NCBI RefSeq assembly: GCF_900102685.1
Contig: NZ_FMZA01000018.1
Coordinates: 1 to 64,000, forward strand
Direction of reading: 5' to 3'
Source: Melghirimyces thermohalophilus
GTDB taxonomy: Bacteria; Bacillota; Bacilli; Thermoactinomycetales; DSM-45169
DNA: 64,000 bases
Positions 58,236 to 64,000 of this stretch are shown here, one piece after another. The position numbers and the translations under genes are program-made. Positions within the stretch are counted from its first letter, which is position 1. Every line of letters begins with the position of its first letter. A model generated the notes under the pieces. It ran no database searches. It was given only the letters and a program-made list of their open reading frames with translations, and had not been told where the DNA came from.

Positions 58236-59867
58236 ATGGCGGCGCAAATACCTGCCGTAGCTGGGCAAAAGACTGTGGCTCAATACGTGACGGAGCAATT
58301 GGCCGCTTGGGGCTTGCGCACCTTGTATGGGGTGACGGGGGACTCGATTCTGTATTGGATGGATGCCATTGCCAAACAGGGCTCCATCCGCTATATCAAT
58401 TGCCGGTTGGAGACGACGGCGGCGTTGATGGCTTCGGCGGAAGCCAAGTTGACGGGCTGCCTGTCGGTCTGCACCGCCACCAGCGGTCCCGGGATCACTC
58501 AGTTGATGAATGGACTGGCCGATGCCGCCCAGGACCGGGCGCCAGTGTTGGCCATCACCGGTCAGGTGGAACGGAAAAAATTGGGCACCGGAGCCAAGCA
58601 GGAGATCGACCAACAACAACTGATCCAGCCTCTGCCGGTCTATTCGGCGATAGCAGCTGATGCCCAAGCCTTGCCGGTCCAGTTAAACCAGGCCATGAGA
58701 GCAGCCCTGTCCCGAGGCGGTGTGGCCCATCTTTCCGTACCCAAAGATATTTGGCCGGCGGGGGTGAACGCCGACTTGTACCCGCTGTTGCCGAAACGGA
58801 CTACCCCGCCGCCCCGGCAAAGCGAACTGGATGTTGCTCTCCAGCTGTTAAACGGCTGTTCCCGGCCGATGATCCTGGCCGGTCGAGGGGTCCAGGGGTT
58901 GGAAGAGGAGGTGATCGCTCTTGCGGAACGGTGGGAAGCACCGGTAATGACTACGCTGCCTGCCCGCGGGATGATTTCCCCTAATCATCCGCTGTATATC
59001 GGCGGATTGGGTCAAGCGGGAAGTGAGCCCGCTTCGGATCTGCTTCAGGAGGCCGATCTCTGTCTGGTCCTGGGGGCGACCTGGTGGCCGGAAGATGATG
59101 TCCCTCAACATATCCCCCTGGTTCAGGTGGATGCCATTTCCGAGAACATCGGATCCACACGGCCGGTAATCGCTCAAGTGACTGGGGCGTTAGCCGACGT
59201 GCTGCCGCAGTTGCTCCACGGCATCATCGATCAGGACCGGTCTGCCTGGCGACAGCAGGTAGAGGGGCGGCGAAGCTTGTGGAAAATGGAGATAGAAAAG
59301 GAAGCCGGATTGAATAACGATCCCATCGCCCCGCAACGGGTGATGGCCGCCATGGGGCGGTGTATCGAACCCGACGCCGTGATCGCCTTGGATGTGGGGG
59401 ATCACGTGTTGTGGTTTAACCGAATCTTTCAGGCGAACCGGCAGGAAATTTTGATCTCGGGTCGCTGGCGGACCCTGGGGTTTGGGTTGCCTGTAGCGAT
59501 GGCGGCGAAACGGGCTCAACCGGATCGACAGGTGGTGGCGTTGGTGGGGGACGGTGGTTTCGGCACCACCTTGCCGGATTTGATTACCGCCGTAGCTTAT
59601 CAACTGCCGCTGACGATCCTGCTGATGCGAAACGGCTCCTTTGCCATGGAACAAAATCGCATGATCCAGGCAGGTCTCCAACTCTTAGGCAGCGATGTTA
59701 ACAATCCTGATTTTGTACGGTTGGCGGAAGCTTTTGGTGCGGAAGGGATTCGGGTGGAGACGGCGGATCAGCTGGAAGCCGCTCTCGAGGAGGCGCTGGC
59801 ATCCGATCGGGTGACGTTGGTCGAGATCTTGTGCGATGCCCCGATGGTTCCCCACACCAAGTTATAA
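58236..59867 (+). CDS. Thiamine diphosphate enzyme of the pyruvate oxidase/acetolactate synthase type
   Basis: The 543-residue enzyme has three domains. The N-terminal Pyr domain has YGVTGDSILYWMDAI and CRLETTAALMAS (Glu likely activates the cofactor; most relatives have HEE or HEQ here). The central Rossmann domain has ILAGRGV. The C-terminal PP domain has GDGGFGTTLPDL...LMRNGSFAMEQ for TPP/Mg2+. It is closest in layout to YdaP/PoxB-type pyruvate oxidases. ATG 58236 follows AAGGGGGG by 6 bases. Whether it is an oxidase, decarboxylase or synthase is open. Confidence 0.87.
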   Translation: MAAQIPAVAGQKTVAQYVTEQLAAWGLRTLYGVTGDSILYWMDAIAKQGSIRYINCRLETTAALMASAEAKLTGCLSVCTATSGPGITQLMNGLADAAQDRAPVLAITGQVERKKLGTGAKQEIDQQQLIQPLPVYSAIAADAQALPVQLNQAMRAALSRGGVAHLSVPKDIWPAGVNADLYPLLPKRTTPPPRQSELDVALQLLNGCSRPMILAGRGVQGLEEEVIALAERWEAPVMTTLPARGMISPNHPLYIGGLGQAGSEPASDLLQEADLCLVLGATWWPEDDVPQHIPLVQVDAISENIGSTRPVIAQVTGALADVLPQLLHGIIDQDRSAWRQQVEGRRSLWKMEIEKEAGLNNDPIAPQRVMAAMGRCIEPDAVIALDVGDHVLWFNRIFQANRQEILISGRWRTLGFGLPVAMAAKRAQPDRQVVALVGDGGFGTTLPDLITAVAYQLPLTILLMRNGSFAMEQNRMIQAGLQLLGSDVNNPDFVRLAEAFGAEGIRVETADQLEAALEEALASDRVTLVEILCDAPMVPHTKL

Positions 59868-59970
59868 CCCGTCTCCGTCGCTTTTGGCGAAGAAAAAAGG
59901 AAATCAGGGAAAAACCGGGAAGTATAGGTGTAGAGAGGGATCAAGATAAGGAAAGCGGGGGGGACAGCTG

Positions 59971-60645
59971 ATGTGCGGACGTTTTACTCTGACCGTAGGT
60001 TTGGGTGAGATTCAGGAACGTTTCCGTGTGCAGGAGGTTGACCCGATGGATCATTCGCCCCGCTACAATATAGCGCCGACCCAGTCTTTGCCCATCCTAG
60101 TAGCGGAGCAGGGGAAACGAAGGTTGGTGTCGATGCGATGGGGGTTGATCCCCCGGTGGGCGAAGGATCCTTCCATCGGAAACCGACTGATCAATGCCCG
60201 GAGCGAAACCTTGACCCAGAAGCCCGCCTTCCGTCGCTCCTTTCAGCGTCAACGTTGTTTGGTACCGGCGGACAGCTTTTTCGAATGGAGGAAGAATGAG
60301 ACGGGAAAAAAGGAACCGTTGCGAGTGATGCTGGAAGGTGGAGAGCTGTTCGGTTTTGCCGGTTTATGGGATCAGTGGACGGATCCGCAGGGGGAAACCG
60401 TTCATTCCTTCACCATTATCACCACCCGCTCCAATGAAAAGATGGAACGAATCCATCATCGGATGCCGGCGATCCTGCACCACGCCGAGGAAAATCTGTG
60501 GCTGGATCCGGAAATCCGAGATCCGGCAATCCTGCAGCCGGTTCTGGATCCGATCGCATCAGAGGATCTCCAAATCTATCCCGTTTCCAATATCGTCAAT
60601 TCACCCCAAAACGATGGACCGGATTGCATCCGGCCGATCGCTTGA
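59971..60645 (+). CDS. SOS response-associated protein (SRAP/YedK family)
   Basis: SRAP (HMCES/YedK) proteins crosslink to abasic sites in single-stranded DNA. The 224-residue protein starts MCGRFTL: Cys2, exposed after Met removal, is the nucleophile. PRYNIAPTQ, MRWGLIPRWAK, NARSET, SFFEWR (catalytic Glu) and IHHRMPAIL (His) are all present. GGGGGGA precedes the ATG. No LexA box was identified upstream. Confidence 0.97.
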   Translation: MCGRFTLTVGLGEIQERFRVQEVDPMDHSPRYNIAPTQSLPILVAEQGKRRLVSMRWGLIPRWAKDPSIGNRLINARSETLTQKPAFRRSFQRQRCLVPADSFFEWRKNETGKKEPLRVMLEGGELFGFAGLWDQWTDPQGETVHSFTIITTRSNEKMERIHHRMPAILHHAEENLWLDPEIRDPAILQPVLDPIASEDLQIYPVSNIVNSPQNDGPDCIRPIA

Positions 60646-60701
60646 AAGGGAACCGCCCTTCAGAAATGGTTCATCTTATAAAAGGGAGTAGTCATGCACA
60701 T

Positions 60702-60790
60702 CCAAGCGAGACCGGGAGCGGAGCGACTTGGCGAGACTTGTGCTGCAAAGTACAAAGCGAGACCGGCGAAACCTGTGCCCGATGAGTACA
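60702..60790. repeat. Dispersed intergenic repeat, copy 2
   Basis: Matches copy 1 (2069-2145): AAGCGAGACCGGGAGCGG, GAGACTTGTGCT and AAAGTACAAAGCGAGACCGG in the same order with near-equal spacing. A further diverged unit, GAAACCTGTGCC...GAGTACAACGG, follows 35 bases later, so the element has a tandem internal structure. Confidence 0.8.
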
Positions 60791-60888
60791 ACGGAACGTG
60801 AGGGGAACGACCTCCCCCCAATCGCGCAGATAAGTCAATCACGTTTGTCAGAGGAAGCAACGGGACGAGCTTATCGATGTAAAATAGC

Positions 60889-60918
60889 AACCACCCCCTG
60901 CGCGCAGGGGGTGGTTTT
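60889..60918. terminator. Strong terminator hairpin
   Basis: AACCACCCCCTG-CGCG-CAGGGGGTGGTT, a perfect 12-bp stem followed by TTGATTT. Its plus-strand parent is probably the SRAP transcript read through the repeat. Confidence 0.8.
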
Positions 60919-60929
60919 GATTTACCGCC

Positions 60930-61230
60930 GTTTTCTCGGACCGACCGGTCGATGAATCAGGACTTGGGAGGCGTTACGCACATTCCGTGCAAACACCAGA
61001 GGACGCTGTATCGCTTGTCAGTGGATGTACCAGATTTGGGTCTTGGTAAACAGCCAGTGATTGTGGAGGGCGGTTACCCGAATCCCGGCTGGGCGCAGGC
61101 GGCTGATAAAGGGCTTGATTTCCCGAGTGAGGATCATCATTTCTCCCAGGCATAATGCCCGACCGTTCCGATTCGCATGAGGAATGGTCAAAATAACCTG
61201 GGAATTCCATAGACGCACCGTCCGGGTTGA
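60930..61230 (-). pseudogene. DUF1259 (LppY/LpqO-like) gene remnant
   Basis: On the minus strand the frame reads NSQVILTIPHANRNGRALCLGEMMILTREIKPFISRLRPAGIRVTALHNHWLF, then QIWYIH-stop-QAIQRPLVFARNVRNA. The HNHW and W/MYIH blocks are the DUF1259 core. A stop within the domain and missing N-terminal part show that only a fragment remains. It lies just beyond the end of the 5'-nucleotidase gene, on the same strand. Confidence 0.75.
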
Positions 61231-61242
61231 ACCGGGTTCCTT

Positions 61243-62844
61243 TTACTCGCTGTTTGTCTTGATTCGGTTTTCGACCTCCGCGGAGAAGGGTTGTGGTAAT
61301 TGTTTCACATATTGGATCAGAGCGTCCAGGTCCACCCCGGCCGTGACTTGATCCTTCGCTTCGGAGAAGACGGTGAAATTGTCGCCGCCGGAAGCGATAA
61401 AGCTGTTGGCGGTGACGGTGTAGGAAGCGTCCGCCTGGATCGGGGTGCCGTCGGCTTTTTTCAGTTCCACAATCCGGTCGCCCGCCGGGCGGGTGGGATC
61501 CCAGGTGTAGGTGAGGCCGGAGATTTGCAGCATCCGGGTGCCATCCTCCTGCCACTGCTGATTGAGGAGACGCTCAATCTGTTCGCCGGTCAAGGTCATG
61601 GTGACCAGGTTGTTGTCAAAGGGTTGTACAGTGTACAGTTCCCCCCAGGTGACGGGACCCCGATCGAGGTCGGCCCGGATTCCGCCGGGATTCATAAAGG
61701 CGAAATCGGTTCCCGTCTTCCACCGTTGGGCGTCGGCGATCAGGTTGCCCATCGCCGATTCGCCGGCAGGGGAAGCTTCACGGGTGATGGCCGTTTTTGC
61801 TTCCCCCACTTCCTCGTTGATGATTGGCGCCACTTCCTCCTCATAAGATTGGATCATTTTGCGGATTTGTGGATCCGGTTGCACTCCCTGATGATAAGTG
61901 GTGACCACTTCCGCCTGCTTGTTTGTGATATCGCCGGTGTGACGGTTCAAAGTGAGATCGATGTCCGAGAAGGCGGTTCCGGAACTGTAGGATTGGACGA
62001 GCAGTTTCCCGTCTACTGTGCCGTTCAGATAAGAATGGGTATGTCCTGAGATGACGACGTCCACTTCATCGTCGATCGACCGGGTCATCTCCACGATCGG
62101 TCCTTCCATCTTCCCAGTGTCGCTATCCTGGAAGCCTCCTTCATGGGCCATCACGACAATCGCCTTGACTCCTTTTTCCTTCAAACGCTCTACTTCGCGG
62201 TCGATCGCCTTCGCCTCGTCGGTGAAGGTGACCTCCTTCACCCCGTCGGGAGAGACGATGTGAGGCGTTTCCGTGGTGACAACTCCGATAAATCCAACCG
62301 GGATCCCCTTCACTTTTTTGACGATGTGAGGGGGCAGGACCGGTTTGCCGGATTCTTTCCAGTTCACATTGGCCACGGTGTAGGGGAAGTCGGCCCCGGC
62401 AAAATCGCCGGTTTTTTCATGTTCCCCGCCGTGGATCAGCCGCAGCATTTCCTCCACGCCTTCATCAAATTCATGATTGCCGATGGTCCCGAGGTCAAAG
62501 CCGATCTCGTTGAGAATTTCGATGGTGGGTTCATCCTGCAATAAGGCTGACACGGGAGCGCTGGCACCGACAGCATCCCCTACATGGACCATCCAGGTGT
62601 TTTTGTTATCCGCCGCCCGTTCTTTCAGATAAGTGGCGAGAACATCGGCCCCTCCGACCTGTTTTCCATCGATGGTGTCTGTCACGTTCAACTGACCGTG
62701 CAAATCGTTAATCGACAGCAACTGCAAATCCACTTCATGTCCCTTAGCCTTTTCCGCGGCTTCTGTCCCCGCAGCCCATAGGGGGGTTGCAGCCAGCAGC
62801 GTAGACAAGAGGAGGGTTCCACCCAGCCGTTTCCATCGCTTCAT
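61243..62844 (-). CDS. Secreted 5'-nucleotidase/metallophosphatase (UshA/YfkN-like)
   Basis: The 533-residue protein has a Sec signal peptide (KRWKRLGG...LLAATPLWAAG). The metallophosphatase domain has LLSINDLHGQL (metal ligands), GDAVGASAPV, IGNHEFDEG, VMAHEGG and SGHTHSY. The C-terminal 5'-nucleotidase domain has NPGGIRADL, QPFDNNLVTMTLTGEQ and SFIASGGDNFTVF for nucleotide binding. It hydrolyses nucleotides outside the cell, giving nucleosides and phosphate for uptake. Alternative substrates, such as 2',3'-cyclic nucleotides, cannot be excluded. Confidence 0.93.
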   Translation of the reverse strand: MKRWKRLGGTLLLSTLLAATPLWAAGTEAAEKAKGHEVDLQLLSINDLHGQLNVTDTIDGKQVGGADVLATYLKERAADNKNTWMVHVGDAVGASAPVSALLQDEPTIEILNEIGFDLGTIGNHEFDEGVEEMLRLIHGGEHEKTGDFAGADFPYTVANVNWKESGKPVLPPHIVKKVKGIPVGFIGVVTTETPHIVSPDGVKEVTFTDEAKAIDREVERLKEKGVKAIVVMAHEGGFQDSDTGKMEGPIVEMTRSIDDEVDVVISGHTHSYLNGTVDGKLLVQSYSSGTAFSDIDLTLNRHTGDITNKQAEVVTTYHQGVQPDPQIRKMIQSYEEEVAPIINEEVGEAKTAITREASPAGESAMGNLIADAQRWKTGTDFAFMNPGGIRADLDRGPVTWGELYTVQPFDNNLVTMTLTGEQIERLLNQQWQEDGTRMLQISGLTYTWDPTRPAGDRIVELKKADGTPIQADASYTVTANSFIASGGDNFTVFSEAKDQVTAGVDLDALIQYVKQLPQPFSAEVENRIKTNSE

Positions 62845-63091
62845 CTTTGCTCTCTCCTTCTCTCAGTCTTTCAAGTCCCTTGTTAAATGATAAGAATAAC
62901 TCATGAAGAAAAGGTTGAAATGGTATTAACCTTTTGACAAATAGGTGTCAATTCCCTTCTTTTATTTCGGGGAGAAGAGTCTTGTCTAATTTTTATAATT
63001 TTAGAAAAATAAAAGGGAAAAGAGTAAAGATATCATTTGAAAAACCTCCGCATTTCCAATTATATATCACTTATTGATAATCGTTCCCACA

Positions 63092-63141
63092 TTGGACTCA
63101 GTCCAACTTAGTATTGACTTTTATTTCATAAGTGTTACTTT
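63092..63141 (+). promoter_or_regulatory. Palindromic operator and promoter of the peroxiredoxin gene
   Basis: A perfect 7-1-7 palindrome TTGGACT-C-AGTCCAA (63092-63106) lies 8 bases before TTGACT (63114-63119), with TACTTT (63136-63141) 16 bases further. The spacing form resembles PerR/Fur boxes, but the sequence does not match TTATAAT or GATAATG consensus halves. The rest of the 62845-63236 gap holds no gene; it is AT-rich. Confidence 0.6.
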
Positions 63142-63236
63142 AGTATATGGCGGGTGAAGGTTGGTTGTTTAACAATCCCTTTGCCTGGGTAGAGTAGAAG
63201 TGGATGAAGAACATATGCAAGGAGGAAGGGATACCT

Positions 63237-63776
63237 ATGGCCACACGTTTGGTAGGATTGCCTGCACCGGACTTTGAAATGAACAGTACGAAAAACCTGG
63301 AAACCTTGGATGAGAAGGTCAAACTCTCCGATTATAAAGGGAAATGGCTGGTACTGTTCTTCTATCCCAAAGACTTCACTTTTGTCTGCCCGACGGAGAT
63401 CACTGCGCTCTCCGATCGTTACGAAGACTTCCAAGATCTCGATTGCGACATCATCGGGGTCAGCACCGACACCGAGTTTGTCCATCGCGCTTGGATCAAC
63501 ACCTCCCGTGATGACAACGGGCTTGGCGAGATCAAATATCCCTTGGCTGCCGACCCGACCCACCGGGTAAGTCGGGCTTACGGGGTTCTCGATGAAGAAG
63601 AAGGTGTCGCCCAGCGCGGCCTGTTCATCATCGATCCTGAGGGAATTCTCCGTTACCAAGTGGTAACTGACGAAAACGTCGGCCGGAGCGTGGACGAAAC
63701 ACTGCGGGTTCTGCAAGCTCTGCAAACCGGCGGACTCTGTCCCTCCGACTGGAAACCGGGTCAAAAAACCCTTTAA
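63237..63776 (+). CDS. ykuU: 2-Cys peroxiredoxin YkuU
   Basis: The 179-residue thiol peroxidase reduces peroxides. The peroxidatic Cys is in FYPKDFTFVCPTE and the resolving Cys in GGLCPSDWKPGQKTL, a C-terminus nearly the same as that of B. subtilis YkuU. GVSTDTEFVHRAWI and IKYPLAADPTHRVSRAYGV are typical of the AhpC/Prx1 group. ATG 63237 follows GGAGGAAGGG by 6 bases. The following gene starts like YkuV, preserving the Bacillus pair. Confidence 0.95.
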   Translation: MATRLVGLPAPDFEMNSTKNLETLDEKVKLSDYKGKWLVLFFYPKDFTFVCPTEITALSDRYEDFQDLDCDIIGVSTDTEFVHRAWINTSRDDNGLGEIKYPLAADPTHRVSRAYGVLDEEEGVAQRGLFIIDPEGILRYQVVTDENVGRSVDETLRVLQALQTGGLCPSDWKPGQKTL

Positions 63777-63860
63777 TCGCATCTGTTTGCACCCATGGGC
63801 CTAACGTTGCCGTAAGGGATCCGATTGTTGATATTTACCCGAAAGGGTTTCAACAGTCAC

Positions 63861-63888
63861 GGCCTAACGGTCCCGTTAGGCCTTTTTT
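63861..63888 (+). terminator. Terminator after ykuU
   Basis: GGCCTAACGG-TC-CCGTTAGGCC followed by TTTTTT. Confidence 0.94.
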
Positions 63889-63963
63889 CAACAAAAGGGT
63901 TTTTAAAGGAAAAATATCATTGAGACGTACCGATGGAAGATCGGATGAAGGAGGCTGTCGGTC

Positions 63964-64000
63964 ATGGCTTTGCGTTTACGTACGGAAATGCCGGAACTGA
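63964..64000 (+). CDS. YkuV-like thiol-disulfide oxidoreductase (5' end only)
   Basis: ATG 63964 follows GAAGGAGG by 10 bases and starts MALRLRTEMPEL before the window ends. B. subtilis YkuV begins MKLRQPMPEL and follows ykuU, so a thioredoxin-like partner is likely. Only 12 residues are visible. Confidence 0.7.
   Translation, partial: MALRLRTEMPEL

Noticed and set aside
60660-60890. 76-codon minus-strand frame through the repeat
   Set aside because: It consists largely of repeat sequence and has no ribosome site.
63072-63090. Fur box near TTGATAATCGTTCC
   Set aside because: Only the left half matches; the right half is too diverged to claim.

Overview
The window looks like chromosomal DNA of a moderately GC-rich, spore-forming Firmicute. 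Gene order and protein similarity point to the order Bacillales, and the mix of Bacillus-type operons with GC-rich codon use suggests the family Thermoactinomycetaceae; that family assignment is inference. Conserved Bacillus-type blocks are purEKBCSQLFMNHD behind PurBoxes and a guanine riboswitch, yerB-yerC...pcrB-pcrA-ligA, and ykuU-ykuV.

Layout. 1-360: end of an rRNA operon (23S 3' end, 5S, terminator). 0.77-2.0 kb: dicarboxylate/amino acid symporter. 2.1-16 kb: the complete de novo purine operon, from paired PurBoxes, promoter and riboswitch to purD; a small membrane protein and a strongly self-pairing stretch lie between purH and purD. 16.2-22.6 kb: a seven-gene surface-polymer cluster (glycosyltransferase, two CDP-alcohol phosphatidyltransferases, a LicC-like cytidylyltransferase, a glycerol-1-phosphate dehydrogenase-like enzyme, and an ABC-2 exporter); this is the best candidate for an undescribed pathway. 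22.6-27.2 kb: small membrane and hypothetical proteins, yerB, yerC, and the decayed remains of an Xaa-Pro dipeptidyl-peptidase. 27.3-32.5 kb: pcrB, pcrA, ligA. 32.6-39.5 kb: XRE-TPR regulator, a possible attenuator, a transglutaminase lipoprotein, an RluA synthase, a decayed stretch and a short-chain dehydrogenase. 39.5-42.2 kb: a locus of a small secreted protein and an ABC transporter in which every gene is broken. 42.5-48.3 kb: two tandem class A penicillin-binding proteins with fibronectin-like domains and acidic tails, flanked by two tiny genes. 48.4-51.0 kb: YkvI-like transporter, nitroreductase, divergent PlsY. 51.0-52.3 kb: a stretch with no recognisable gene. 52.3-57.1 kb: alpha/beta hydrolase, then a cobalamin riboswitch controlling btuFCD and a PduO-type adenosyltransferase. 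57.1-64 kb: Spx/ArsC-like protein, guanine deaminase, TPP enzyme, SRAP protein, a DUF1259 remnant, 5'-nucleotidase, peroxiredoxin YkuU and the first codons of a YkuV-like protein.

How the parts work together. The purine genes are translationally coupled (many ATGA-type overlaps) and look controlled twice, by PurR sites and by guanine sensing. The cobalamin leader joins B12 uptake to adenosylation. The surface cluster can be read as one route: DHAP to sn-glycerol-1-phosphate (or a related polyol phosphate), activation to a CDP-alcohol, transfer by two phosphatidyltransferase-like enzymes, glycosylation and export. pcrB, another enzyme that uses glycerol-1-phosphate, lies only 8 kb away. A dispersed repeat occurs in two intergenic gaps (about 2.1 and 60.7 kb). 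No CRISPR array, intact insertion sequence, prophage or tRNA gene was seen.
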